A stretch of 64,000 nt of DNA from Macrostomum hystrix (Eukaryota; Platyhelminthes; Macrostomidae): assembly GCA_950097015.1 (NCBI GenBank), contig CATNEN010000038.1, positions 27,193,001 to 27,257,000 of the forward strand, given 5' to 3'. Position 1 is the first letter of the stretch, and each line of letters starts with the position of its first letter. Positions 29,601-44,600 of the stretch are shown here, one piece after another. The notes under the pieces were generated by a model. That model worked only from the letters and a program-made list of their open reading frames with translations. It did not search any database and was not told the DNA's origin. A program made the position numbers and the translations under genes.

Positions 29601-32600
29601 AGATTATATAGAATGGGATTTGAGATTATTTAGAATGGGATTAGAGATTATATAGAATGGGATTAGAGATTTACTTAGAATGGGATTAGAGATTATTTAG
29701 AATGGGATTTGAGATTATTTAGAATGGGATTTGAGATTTACTTAGAATGGGATTAGAGATTATTTAGAATGGGATTAGAGATTATTTAGAATGGGAATTG
29801 AGATGATTTAGAATGGGATTAGAGATTATTTAGAATGGGATTAGAGATTATTTAGAATGGGATTTGAGATGATTTAGAATGGGATTAGAGATTATTTAGA
29901 ATGGGATTAGAGATTATTTAGAATGGGATTAGAGATTATTTAGAATGGGATTAGAGATTCTTTAGAATGGGATTTGAGATGATTTAGAATGGGATTAGAG
30001 ATTATTTAGAATGGGATTAGAGATTATTTAGAATGGGATTAGAGATTCTTTAGAATGGGATTTGAGATGATTTAGAATGGGATTTGAGATTATTTAGAAT
30101 GGGATTAGAGATGATTTAGAATGGGATTAGAGATTCGTTAGAATGGGATTAGAGATTATATAGAATGGGATTAGAGATTATTTAGAATGGGATTAGAGAT
30201 GATTTAGAATGGGATTAGAGATTATTTAGAATGGGATTAGAGATTATATAGAATGGGATTTGAGATTATTTAGAATGGGATTAGAGATTATATAGAATGG
30301 GATTAGAGATTTACTTAGAATGGGATTAGAGATTATTTAGAATGGGATTTGAGATTATTTAGAATGGGATTTGAGATTTACTTAGAATGGGATTAGAGAT
30401 TATTTAGAATGGGATTAGAGATTATTTAGAATGGGAATTGAGATGATTTAGAATGGGATTAGAGATTATTTAGAATGGGATTAGAGATTATTTAGAATGG
30501 GATTTGAGATGATTTAGAATGGGATTAGAGATTATTTAGAATGGGATTAGAGATTATTTAGAATGGGATTAGAGATTATTTAGAATGGGATTAGAGATTC
30601 TTTAGAATGGGATTTGAGATGATTTAGAATGGGATTAGAGATTATTTAGAATGGGATTAGAGATTATTTAGAATGGGATTAGAGATTCTTTAGAATGGGA
30701 TTTGAGATGATTTAGAATGGGATTTGAGATTATTTAGAATGGGATTAGAGATGATTTAGAATGGGATTAGAGATTCGTTAGAATGGGATTAGAGATTATA
30801 TAGAATGGGATTAGAGATTATTTAGAATGGGATTAGAGATGATTTAGAATGGGATTAGAGATGATTTAGAATGGGATTAGAGATGATTTAGAATGGGATT
30901 AGAGATTATTTAGAATGGGATTAGAGATGATTTAGAATGGGATTAGAGATTATTTAGAATGGGATTAGAGATGATTTAGAATGGGATTAGAGATGATTTA
31001 GAATGGGATTAGAGATTATTTAGAATGGGATTAGAGATGATTTAGAATGGGATTAGAGATTATTTAGAATGGGATTAGAGATTATATAGAATGGGATTAG
31101 AGATTATTTAGAATGGGATTTGAGATTATTTAGAATGGGATTGGAGATTTACTTAGAATGGGATTAGAGATTATTTAGAATGGGATTTGAGATTATTTAG
31201 AATGGGATTGGAGATTTACTTAGAATGGGATTAGAGATTATTTAGAATGGGATTAGAGATTATTTAGAATGGGAATTGAGATGATTTAGAATGGGATTAG
31301 AGATTATTTAGAATGGGATTAGAGATTCGTTAGAATGGGATTTGAGATTCTTTAGAATGGGATTTGAGATTATTTAGAATGGGATTAGAGATTATTTAGA
31401 ATGGGATTAGAGATTATTTAGAATGGGATTAGAGATTATTTAGAATGGGATTAGAGATTATTTAGAATGGGATTAGAGATTCGTTAGAATGGGATTAGAT
31501 ATTATTTAGAATGGGATTAGAGATTCGTTAGAATGGGATTTGAGATTCTTTAGAATGGGATTTGAGATGATTTAGAATGGGATTAGAGATTATTTAGAAT
31601 GGGATTAGAGATTATTTAGAATGGGATTAGAGATTCGTTAGAATGGGATTAGATATTATTTAGAATGGGATTAGAGATTCGTTAGAATGGGATTTGAGAT
31701 TCTTTAGAATGGGATTTGAGATGATTTAGAATGGGATTAGAGATTATTTAGAATGGGATTAGAGATTATTTAGAATGGGATTAGAGATTCTTTAGAATGG
31801 GATTTGAGATGATTTAGAATGGGATTTGAGATGATTTAGAATATGATTTGAGATTATTTAGAATGGGATTAGAGATTATTTAGAATGGGATTAGAGATTC
31901 TTTAGAATGGGATTTGAGATGATTTAGAATGGGATTTGAGATTATTAGAATGGGATTAGAGATGATTTAGAATGGGATTTGAGATGATTTAGAATGGGAT
32001 TAGAGATTATTTAGAATGGGATTAGAGATTATTTAGAATGGGATTAGAGATTCTTTAGAATGGGATTTGAGATGATTTAGAATGGGATTTGAGATTATTT
32101 AGAATGGGATTAGAGATTTACTTAGAATGGGATTAGAGATTATTTAGAATAGGATTAGATATTAGTTAGAATGGGATTAGAGATTATTTAGAATGGGATT
32201 AGAGATTATTTAGAATGGGATTTGAGATTATTTAGAATGGGATTAGAGATGATTTAGAATGGGATTAGAGATGATTTAGAATGGGATTAGAGATGATTTA
32301 GAATGGGATTAGAGATTATTTAGAATGGGATAGAAGTTTATATAGAATAGAATTATATATTCAGGAGAACAGATTAGCTGATTTTTGATGACTTAAATCG
32401 CGGCCAATAAAGAATAAAAAAGAAAGCACACAACATTTTTTGTTGAAAAACTGTCTGAAAAACTGAAAAACAAAAAATTGTCCTGTCTGAAAAACAGGAC
32501 AATGGACTTTCGACTTTCAAAAAGCAGAAAATTTAGTCTCACCTATTGGTATCTGAAAAGTCACCATTTCTATCGCGATGTGGTCTGAAATTCAAACAAA

Positions 32601-35600
32601 AAAATGAACAGTAATGACTAAATATTGCAAAGATTCATGCAAACATGTAGGTTAAAAAATAATGTTGAATTTACAGAGAATACCATGCAAAGTTTTCGAT
32701 CTGAAATTCAACAACTTTTCAAGACAAACACAATCTCACTCCTCATTTGTACTTTGAACAACTACCGATTCCAATCCATGCTGGTCTTTGTACAGCTACC
32801 CACCTGACTCCTCTCTGCTGGTCTTTGTAAACAGCTACCCCAATTCCCTTCTCGCTGGTCTTTGTAAACGATTCACGTCACTCTTCTCTTGTCTTTGTAC
32901 ACTGTCAACCACCTCACTCCTCGCTTGTCTTTGTACACTGTCAACCACCTCACTCCTCGCTTGTCTTTGTACACTGTCAACCACCTCACTCCTCGCTTGT
33001 CCTTGTACACTGTCAACCACCTCACTCCTCGCTTGTCTTTGTACACTGTCAACCACCTCACTCCTCGCTTGTCTTTGTACACTGTCAACCACCTCACCCT
33101 TTTCTGTTCTTTGTACACAGCTACTCTTCCAAGATTTTAAAAGACAGAGAGGGTGCGAAAGGGACAGAGAAGGTCAAATAGGGTGGGAAAGGGACAGACA
33201 AGGTCAGAGAGGGTGCGAATTACAGCGGAATAAAAGCGCTTACCTCTTCATGCACCGTCCAAGCTCGTCGCGCCGTTTTATAGCCAGGATAACAAGGATG
33301 ACAATGAGCAGGGCAAACAGAACGGCTCCAATGACGCCGCCAATAATTTGGCGCAGAGTATAATTGAAGCCAGTGGTGAATCGGATGTCTCCGTCGGACA
33401 TGGTGCAGCCGTTGGTGGTGCAAGCTACTAGATACACTCGATACGGCTGTTCATAAGCCAGCGGCCCGTTGCAATGGCCGATGCAGGCGTCCGAAGCGTC
33501 GCCAATGACGAAAGTCGACATAGGATCGCTGGATGCTGCGGAGAAGCGCATCGACAATGAAGAGAACAAGGAGGAGGTCGGCGAGGCTGCTGCAGTGCGC
33601 TGGCTGCAGCTAACATTGAAGGTATAGGGATGCTTGTAGCCGCGGTCGCTGCCGTCGTAATTTCGATTGCCGCCGAGCGTCCAATCGGCGTCGCTAAAAA
33701 TGTCGCGACCAACTAGAAGGCTACAGTAGCGAATCACACCGAAGCTGTCGTTGAATGCTCGCGAGAAGCCGTCCAAACTGATCGTGGCTTTATCGTGGCC
33801 TACCAGCTGCACGTTCGCCGTGTCCTGAAAGAGAACAAAAATAGGTGTGTCCCGGGAGTGAGGTGGGTGCCACTGGAGCGAGGAGGGTGTCACAGGGATG
33901 AGGTAGATGTCACTGGATTGAGGTGGCTGTCACTGGAGTGAGGTGGCTGTCACTGGAGTGAGGAGTATATCAGCCGAATGGTCACTGAATGTGCAAAAAA
34001 GTAACAAGCTAGCAGTTGGTAAATGCTTACCTGCAAATCAACACCGAGAACGCGGAACGCTTTGCCAGGCTTAATAACTACAATGTTGCTCTGAACCTCA
34101 AGGCCAGGGTTTGGACTTTCAGGCGTGTTGACAAGCAGAGCAGCGAAGGTGAGGCTGATATCCGGCTTGATATAGGCTACACTGCTAATGTCTAGCTCCA
34201 GTTTGGAAGCATTGAATGGCAGTGATTCGCTGACGCTCACACCCGGAGGCGCGCTTGTCAAACGAAGTACATAACGAATCGGTACTCCGTTACGCCGAAG
34301 TGGCTCTACCCAGGAGCAGCGGACCCGATTGTAAAAATCAGGCAAAGTCACGCAGCTCAAATTCTGCGGCGGGTCGGCCTTATCAGGCGAAGTGCGAGAC
34401 ACGACTTCGCTGGCGACAATGGCGCTAGTAGAGATACCGTTAAAACTGACCGTAGCTTGAACGGAAAAACTGTACCAGGTGAATGGCTGCAGGTACTGTG
34501 CCAAGTAACTGGGTGAGACTACATTATAAAAGCCGGAATAATTCTGGTTTACAGTGTAAGTCACTAGGCATATGCCGTGAGTAACAGGTAACCAGGTTAG
34601 ACTAATCGATGAAGAATTCAGAACGGTTGTGTTAACGTTTGGAGAAACAATGCTGCTTGTAAGGTTGCCAATTTTTGTGGCTCCATTGGCCCTCGACGTG
34701 CTGCTATTGCTGTAGTTATTCTCGGTAAACAAAGTGAACTCGTAGTTTGAGACGCACTGTGTCAGGTTTGAGACGCGATATTCCTGATGAGGAGTGTGAT
34801 AACAGAGCTCTGCGTTACAAAGCAATTCGGTATATCAAAAGAACAAAAAACAAAATACTCGTTTACCAAAAAACTATATGTAAAATATGCAAAAAGTTCA
34901 ATACGTAAAGTATTTTTACAAGGAAACCTAGGCTATAATTGCTAATTTATTTTCAATAATGAGCCACGATGACTCACATGCTATTTTTAGAAATAATGCC
35001 ATGTGACGTAAAACTGGAGAACCAAATTTCGAGAGCTAATTTTGTAATGCTGACCACGAGAACCGACAAAACGCAGCTAAACAAACAAGTTAGACCGCAC
35101 TGTGCAAACATGAGTGGCCTAAGTAAACATCCGGTGCTAAACAGTTTTTCCAGAAAAAATTACAATAAAAACTAGTTAAAATCTGAACTGAAGTCCACCG
35201 GACTTCAAAGAAGTTTTATGAAGAAGAAGAGAACTCATCTGTCAGGTAAGCGCTATACTAGGCCGAGTTATTTTTTGCTAGCAATTGTTGGTGAATGGAA
35301 CTACGTTCACGAGAGCCACATATCGTCGATACATTTGACAAAGGCCTCCTTATCTCCTAGGATACAATTTTAGAGGATGATTGATTGATTTGAGTTATCC
35401 GTTATCTTTCGGAGGTAACGAAGAAGACGCCCTTTCAATAGTTCACTAGGGCACACGTTTCTATTGTGAATTCCGAGCTCGAGGAAACCGACAAGTAATC
35501 TGATTCGCTCTCGTTCCTTATTGGCCAACAGATAATTCAAGCGCAACAGACAGGATCGCTGCTAATCGTTTGAATTTACGCAAAAAACGCGAATTATACT

Positions 35601-38600
35601 CACATTGGTAGAATAGCTGCTAATCGTTATCCACTGATCAGTGGTGGGACTGAAAAAAGCGTGCAGCCAATAGCGCTTAAACTCTCCATTTAGAGTAGCG
35701 GGAGGAACCCAACGCAGGATGGCATATGTATCTTCAATTTGATGGACAACTAGAGATCCGGGAGCGTCCGGGGTGTCCGGCAAAGTGCGCTCCGTCAGGC
35801 TGATGCTGTTACCGGCAAGAGTTTGACTGACTGGCGTCACTGACACACTGTAGTTGGCCCAAGGAACTAGGCCGGTTAGATTTAAAACAATGTCCAAAGC
35901 CGCGTTGAACTCAAGCGAATTACGACCAAGGCAGTCAGCCAGCAACTGGTCAACAGTGGCGCTCACATTGCAGGCATCTGGTAGGTCTAGTTCGCAACTT
36001 AGGTTAAGATTCAAATAGTAGCCACTGAGGCAAGAGCCGCTACTGTTTGCTAGGCGAACGGCGTAGGCCATGATGCGACCGTTGGGCGCAGTGGGTCGAC
36101 TAAAGTTCAGTCGCATCTGACGCTTATCAGGCTGCAAGCCAACTAAACTGACTGGCCCGCTTGGTAGCTCGAGAGTTCGCGAGGTGGCATTCGACTTTAC
36201 TAGGCCCGGTCCGGCCCTATTTAGTGGCCACACACTGACACGGTAACGAGTGTTGGGCTGTAGGACATCCCCAGTGTCTCGTGACAACTCTGTATTGCTT
36301 TTGCTGTAGCTCACATTTGCAACGTCTGAGCAGCCGGTGAGAATGGCCGCTGTACGATCAGGTGAGTGCACACGGCTGCAGTCGATGCAGATGAAACGCG
36401 CCGCGTACGTGCAGTTGCCGACATTGCCAACGCTATCGAGCGAATCCAAGCGCAAAGCGTACTCAAATATATAGCCTTTGCTAAACTCAACTGTATTCCA
36501 GTTGAGAACAACACCTCTGCCTCTGCGCGCAGCAAATCTAGGAGTCAAGCTTTGCTCAGGTGGTAGATCGTCTAACAGCTTGGGCGGACTGGTCTCTACG
36601 CTTCTTAAACCTTCGCCTATAGTAGTCCACGCGCTGACGTCACAGCTGTACAGCACACCCGCGGACAGATTTGTTACGTTCTGATTGGTCGATGTGGCGT
36701 TGACAGTTGAGTTCAAGCCCATACTAGAGTAGCAGCGCACAGTGTAGGCAATGATCTGTCCGTTCGGTTGTTCGGGTGGCGACCACGAAATCTGCAGCCA
36801 TTCGGCGCCGTTGCTAATTATGCTGGCCCCAGTCGGTTGACTCGGTTTGTCCTGGAGTGTTGACTGCCACACAGCCGGTGCAGTTATTGAAACGCGATCG
36901 AAATACCTGGCCAGGTACTGCAGCGAATAGTTAGTGTAAGGAGTCAACCCGGCGAAGTTGAACGAGCAGGACTGCGCCCAGAATGAGCAATTCTGCTCGG
37001 ATAGAAAGACTCCGGATGAGTTGAACAGTCTCGCAGTTAGAAGCTGAGACAGGGACGTTGCAATGAGCAGTACTGTGAGCTGCCTACTTTGAATATCCGC
37101 CCAAGACTGAGTAGGGACACTGGGATCTAAAGTAAGGAATTGAAATAAATGGCGATATTTTAACAGATTATTATTCAGAGAAGAAAACTTAGTTTCAGGA
37201 AAAATGAATTTGCAGCTCATACTCACCAGTGTACTGTATGGCTGAGTAGGAGTCTGAGCTGTTCTGAACTAGACTAGCCTTTTCAGCCACTGCCACAGCA
37301 CTGATGGTGGCATTGTCTGAGTAAGAAAAACTACCTCGGAATACAATTGAATAATTGCTAAATGGCACATTTCGATATACGTTCAATCTAGCTGATTTGA
37401 GATCGATGATTAGCGAATCGGCGCCGATAGCGAAACTAGAATTCCAAGAAACAGTGAGCTCAGAATTGGCTGCATTTGTTGCATCTAACTTGAAGGCTGT
37501 TGTAAACGAGGAGCTACTGGCAATTAAACGTGGCTCTGAAATTCATGAAGGTGGTCAGTGACTCAGGTGGGTGATAGAGGTGGTGAGTGACTCAGGTGGG
37601 TGACAGAGGTGGTCAGTGACTCAGGTGGGTGACAGAGGTGGTCAGTGACTCAGGTGGGTGAAAGAGGTGGTCAGTGATTCAGGTGGGTGACAGAGGTGGT
37701 CAGTGACTCAGGTGGGTGACAGAGGTGGTCAGTGACTCAGGTGGGTGATAGAGGTGGTGAGTGACTCAGGTGGGTGACAGAGGTGGTCAGTGACTCAGGT
37801 GGGTGACAGAGGTGGTCAGTGATTCAGGTGGGTGACAGAGGTGGTCAGTGACTCAGGTAGGTGACAGAGGTGGTCAGTGACTCAGGCGGGTGACAGAGGT
37901 GGTCAGTGACTCAGGTGGGTGACAGAGGTGGTCAGTGACTCAGGTGGGTGACAGAGGTGGTCAGTGACTCAAGTGGGTGACAGGACAGTGACTTCAGTCA
38001 GCAAGATCAGCAAAGGACGCAATGTCAATGAGGACAGATTAATAACCCACTCGTCAGAGCAGTTGACGTAGCCGGCACTGAGTTGCTAAAGCCGAACTTC
38101 GCGACGACAATTGTTATTGCCAGAACAGTTCCAGGATTGAAGCCCGTCTGGTTTAAGTGAGTTGCCGTCGTGTTCAAACTAACATGTCCTATTGTAACAT
38201 TGTAGAATACATTCTGACTGGCAGACGGACTCCAGTTGACAGAGACACTCTCGAAGGTTGACCTCCAAATTATGGAAGAATTGCTGACTGGAGACAAATC
38301 TGTGAAGAGCGGAAGAAATGCGAAATAAATTATATTGTATAGCCTTTATACAATTTTTTTACTTTATTAAACTTCAAAACCTACAAGCACCACTGCAATA
38401 AATGCAAACACACAAAAGCCACTTACGAGTCTTGCCAGTGGACATTGTGGCTACACTATCATTAAAGCCTCCTTTTTTGACTACTATGGAGACATTGTGA
38501 CTCTCGCCTGACTGCAGGTTGCAGCAGGAGCCAGACAGACTTGTGGCTGCATTAATCGTAGAATTTGAGCCACAGGTGAGCTCGTAGCTCACTCCCGATG

Positions 38601-41600
38601 TGTTCGACATAGTCCATGACACATCAAGACAGGTCTCATTGGAACCCGTCACACTCACGCTTGTCACTGGTGACACCACTGGAAAGCGAGAAGCGATTGC
38701 AATGTGTGTAAAGTAGCAATAACAAAACTGACAATAGTCTACACATTTCCCAGATACAGAACTGATTGGGTGATACGAAAGTTTCAACCGAACTAAAACT
38801 AAATAATGAAGACCAATCTGACTCCGATGATCAGCAGGTAAGAGAAAATTATCACAAAAAGCTGGTACATTAAGCATAGGACTATTGCAGAAATCCATAC
38901 TTGAAATCTGATCGTGGACTATCAAAAATGTTTCATCTAGTCAGCGAAAAACGAGATAGGGGAAAAAGGAAATAAATTGCAGCTTTACAAAAAATTGTAT
39001 CAATGGAAATTAATCGTTACTATGGGATTTAATTGATACTATGGAATAGAATTGATACTATGGAATAGAATTGTTACTATGGAATAGAATTGATACTATG
39101 GAAAAGAATTGATACTATGGGATTTAATTGATACTATGGAATAGAATGGATACTATGGAATGGAATTGTTACTATGGAATAGAATTGATACTATAATAAT
39201 AAAAAAAATAATAATTGCAGGAAGGCTGCGGGCAATGACACATAGTTTGGTGACACTAGACCCGCAGCCAGCGAGGAGGCAATTCTGCCCATTTCGCTGA
39301 CTCCTGAGCACACACGCACACAGATACCGTACTCAGGCATACGCTCACACAGGTGTGTACATCTGCCCTGACTTTCTCATCGTCAGGCAGTGTACACTCG
39401 AACTGTGCCTTGGAGGTTGGCCCTCAAGGGCGTAAATTGCACAACAAGCCCCAAAGCCTTCTCTCCGCGGCTGCGCCCCAAATAAATGTGGCCTCGCCGT
39501 GGAATCGAACTTAGGGACTGTGGTGCGAGTGGCAAACGCGTAAACCGCTCTGCCACCGACCCCCTGAATTGATACTATGGAATAGAATTGATACTATGGG
39601 ATAGAATTGATACTATGGAATAGAATTGTTACCATGGAATAGAATTGATACTATGGAATGGAATTGATACTATGGATGAGAATTGATGCTAAAGAAACGA
39701 ATTGTCACTATGGAATTGAATTGTTACTCAATTATAAATAAGATATTCATCAGTAACATCTAAGAATTCAACAGCTCCATTTTAAATTCAATCGCTGTAG
39801 AACCGACAGACAACGCATCAAATTTTGATGCACAGAAATCAATCGGGAAGAACCGATGGCCCCTTTAAGTTGCAAATTAAAGGACAATGATCGGGTTACA
39901 TTGGAGCTGCAACGAGCATCAAGCATAGTGCTAGGCGAAACTGTTCAAGCCTTGAAAACCAAAACAGCTGCATGGGTAGTAGCGTGGCGTACCTAGCAGC
40001 AAAGCAGCAATTATTGCACACCATAAATATTGGTTTCTACGCTACAGTTGTCGACAGTGATGACCAGGCAACTATGGTCAACAAAACATCAGTAATAATG
40101 CCAATTGCTCGATCAGCAAGACGTTGGCGCATTCTCAATCAAATCAATTATTAGATATCGTGACTAATGATATACACAGGCCGTAAATCGAACTGACTGC
40201 AACTTGCGAATAACTCCACCAACAACCAATCGGTAGTTTCAAAGAAATCGCTGATTAACATTACTGATTCTCAGGCTAATTCAATACACGCTGCAATCAG
40301 TGCGAACACGACCGAAGCAACACAAACTCAAACTTACGGGTCTTGCCAGTGGACATTGTAGCTACACTATCATTAAAGCCTCCTTTTTTGACTACTATGA
40401 AGACATTGTGACTCTCGCCTGACTGCAGGTTGCAGCAGGAGCCAGACAGACTTGTGGATGCATTGATCGGAGAATTTGAGCCACAGGTGAGCTGGTAGCT
40501 CACTCCCGATGTGTTCGACATAGCCCATGACACATCAAGACAGGTTTCATTGGAGCCCGTCACACTCACGCTTGTCACTGGTGACACCACTGGAAAGCGG
40601 GAAGCGATTGCAATGTGTGTAAAGTGGCAATAACAAAACGGACAATAGTCTACACATTTCCCAGATACAGAACTGATTGGGTGATACGAAAGTTTCAACC
40701 GAACTAAAACTAAATAAATGAAGACCAATCTGACTCCGATGATCAGCAGGTAAGAGGAAATTATCACAAAAAGCTGTTACATTAAGCACAGGGCCATTGC
40801 AGAAATCCATACTTAAAATCTGCTCGTGGACTGTCAAAAATGTTTCATCTAGTCAGCGAAAAACGAGATAGGGGAAAAAGGAAATAAATTGCAGCTTTAA
40901 AAATCATTGTATCAATGGAAATTAATAGTTACTATGGGATTGAATTGATACTATGGAATGGAATTGATACTATAAAATAGAATTGATACTATGGAATGGA
41001 ATTGTTTCTATGGAATAGAATTGATACTATGGAATAGAATTGATACTATGGAATAGACTTGATACTATGGAATAGAATTGATACAATAGAATCGAATTGA
41101 TGCTAAAGAAACGAATTGTTACTATGGAATCAAATTGTTACTCAAGTATAAATAAGATATTCATCAGTGACGTCTAAGAATTCAACAGCTCCATTTTTAA
41201 TTCAATCGCTGTAGAACCGACGGACAACGCATCAAATTTTGATGCACAGAAATCAATCGGGAAGAACCGATGGCCCCTTTAAGTTGCAAATTAAAGGACA
41301 ATGATCGGGTTACATTGGAGCTGCAACGAGCATCAAGCATAGTGCTAGGCGAAACTGTTCAAGCCTTGAAAACGAAAACAGCTGCATGGGTAGTAGCGTG
41401 GCGTACCTAGCAGCAAAGCAGCAATTATTGCACACCATAAATATTGGTTTCTACGCTACAGTTGTCGACAGTGATGACCAGGCAACTATGGTCAACAAAA
41501 CATCAGTAATAATGCCAATTGCTCGATCAGCAAGACGTTGGCGCATTCTCAATCAAATCAATTATTAGATATCGTGACTAATGATATACACAGGTCGAAA

Positions 41601-44600
41601 ATCGAACTGACTGCAACTTGCGAATAACTCCACCAACAACCAATCGGTAGTTTCAAAGAAATCGCTGATTAACATTACTGATTCTCAGGCTAATTCAATA
41701 CACGCTGCAATCAGTGCGAACACGACCGAAGCAACACAAACTCAAACTTACGGGTCTTGCCAGTGGACATTGTAGCTACACTATCATTAAAGCCTCCTTT
41801 TTTGACTACTATGAAGACATTGTGACTCTCGCCTGACTGCAGGTTGCAGCAGGAGCCAGACAGACTTGTGGATGCATTGATCGGAGAATTTGAGCCACAG
41901 GTGAGCTGGTAGCTCACTCCCGATGTGTTCGACATAGCCCATGACACATCAAGACAGGTTTCATTGGAACCCGTCACACTCACGCTTGTCACTGGTGACA
42001 CCACTGGAAAGCGAGAAGCGATAACAATGTGCCTTAACTGGCTCTAACAAAACCTACAACGAACTTAACACAGTTTCCACAGAAATTTTAAGATTCAAAA
42101 CGTGCCGCTTAAAAAGTCTGATGAAATGAAAATTAATGCCTTTCAGCGAGCCTTGAAAGCGAACCACAACAGCCCATTCGGCTTCGAGCTCTATAAAATT
42201 ACTTAATCGCATATTATTTAAATCCTGTTTTAAGTACTCATTTCGAAACTCTCATTTGGAAAGGATAAATGCTATGGTACTGTTTGGTTCCCAAAGACGC
42301 TGCCAAAGCATTCTTAATCGGGGGCACGTTGCTGATAGCCTTAGCTATCTGTCGACGCGTTGAAGACCCAAAGCAAAAATCAAACAGCATGAAAACTAGC
42401 AAACAAACTCGAAGAGCGTGAACTATAAAAAATCAAGAAAGCTATTTATGCAGCACACGGCATCCGCTAGTACAAAAAGTCAATCAGCTAATTAAAGTCC
42501 TTTCTAAAGCTTGTGATGAACGAAAAAAGGTGACAGAAGCTAAGTGCACGTCCCATTTTGCACATTTAAAGAACACGAAAATCAAGCGACTTTTGGGAAA
42601 GCGCTGCTACTTCAAGCTAATGATTCTACCGAAAATTCACACCACTGCAAACAACGCGAACGCTTCACAAGCCACACAAACTTACGGGTCTTGCCAGTGG
42701 ACATTGTGGCTACACTATCATTAAAGCCTCCTTTTTTGACTACTACGGAGACATTGTGACTCTCGCCTGACTGCAGGTTGCAGCAGGAGCCAGACAGACT
42801 TGCGGATGCATGGATCGGAGAATTTGAGCCACAGGTGAGCTGGTAGCTCACTCCTGATGTGTTCGACATAGCCCATGACACATCAAGACAGGTCTCATTG
42901 GAACCCGTCACACTCACGCTTGTCACTGGTGACACCACTGGAAAGCAAGAAGCGATTGCAATGTGTGTAAAGTGGCAATAACAAAACTGACAATAGTCTA
43001 CACATTTCCCAGATACAGAACTGATTGGGTGATACGAAAGTTTCAACCGAACTAAAACTATATAAATGAAGACCAATCTGACTCCGATGATCAGCAGGTA
43101 AGATGAAATTATAACAAAAAGCTGTTACATTAAGCACAGGGCTATTGCAGAAATCCATACTTAAAATCTGCTCGTGGACTGTCAAAAATGTTTCATCTAG
43201 TCAGCGAAAAACGAGATAAGGGAAAAAGGAAATAAATTGCAGCTTTACAAATAATTGTATCAATGGAAATTAATCGTTACTATGGGATTTAATTGATACT
43301 ATGGAATAGAATTGTTACTATGGAATAGAATTGATACTATGGAATAGAATTGATACTATGGAATGGAATTGATATTATGGAATCGAATTGATACTATGGA
43401 ATCGATTTGATACTATTGAATAGAATTGATACTATGGAATGGAATTGTTACAATGGAATAGAATTGATACTATGGAATGGAATTGTTACTATGGAATAGA
43501 ATTGATACTATGGAATGGAATTGTTACTATGGAATAGAATTGATACTATAATAATAATAATAATAATAATAATTGCAGGAGGGCTGCGGGCAATGACACA
43601 TAGTTTGGTGACACTAGACCCGCAGCCAGCGAGGAGGCAATTCTGCCCATTTCGCTGACTCCTGAGCACACACGCACACAGATACCGTACGCAGGCATAC
43701 GCTCACACAGGTGTGTACATCTGCCGTTGCTTTCTCATCGTCAGGCAGTGTACAGTCGAACTGTGCCTTGGAGATTGGCCCTCAAGGGCGTAAATTGCAC
43801 GACAAGCCCCCAAGCCTTCTCTACGCGGCTGCGCCCCAAATAAATGTGGCCTCGCCGTGGAATCGAACTTAGGGACTGTCGTGCGAGTGGCAAACGCGTT
43901 AACCGCTCTGCCACCGACCCCCTGAATTGATACTATGGAATAGAATTGATACTATGGAATAGAATTGATACTATGGAATAGAATTGTTACCATGGAATAG
44001 AATTCATACTATGGAATAGACTTGATACTCTGGAATAGAATTGATGCTAAAGAAACGAATTGTTAATATGGAATCAAATTGTTACTCAAGTATAAATAAG
44101 ATATTCATCAGTGACGTCTAAGAATTCAACAGCTCCATTTTTAATTCAATCGCTGTAGAACCGACAGACAACGCATCAAATTTTGATGCACAGAAATCAA
44201 TCGGGAAGAACCGATGGCCCCTTTAAGTTGCAAATTAAAGGACAATGATCGGGTTACATTGGAGCTGCAACGAGCATCAAGCATAGTGCTAGGCGAAACT
44301 GTTCAAGCCTTGAAAACGAAAACAGCTGCATGGGTAGTAGCGTGGCGTACCTAGCAGCAAAGCAGCAATTATTGCACACCATAAATATTGGTTTCTACGC
44401 TACAGTTGTCGACAGTGATGACCAGGCAACTATGGTCAACAAAACATCAGTAATAATGCCAATTGCTCGATCAGCAAGACGTTGGCGCATTCTCAATCAA
44501 ATCAATTATTAGATATCGTGACTAATGATATACACAGGCCGTAAATCGAACTAACTGCAACTTGCGAATAACTCCACCAACAATCAATCGGTAGTTTCAA

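Noticed and set aside
39490-39564. tRNA gene
   Set aside because: A and B boxes are present, but the sequence continues into a SINE body with an ATT tail, has imperfect stems and recurs as a dispersed element.
39972-40154. 60-codon ORF MGSSVAYLAAK, present four times
   Set aside because: It is conserved only because the whole intron block was duplicated. It has no domain and lies antisense in phosphatase introns.
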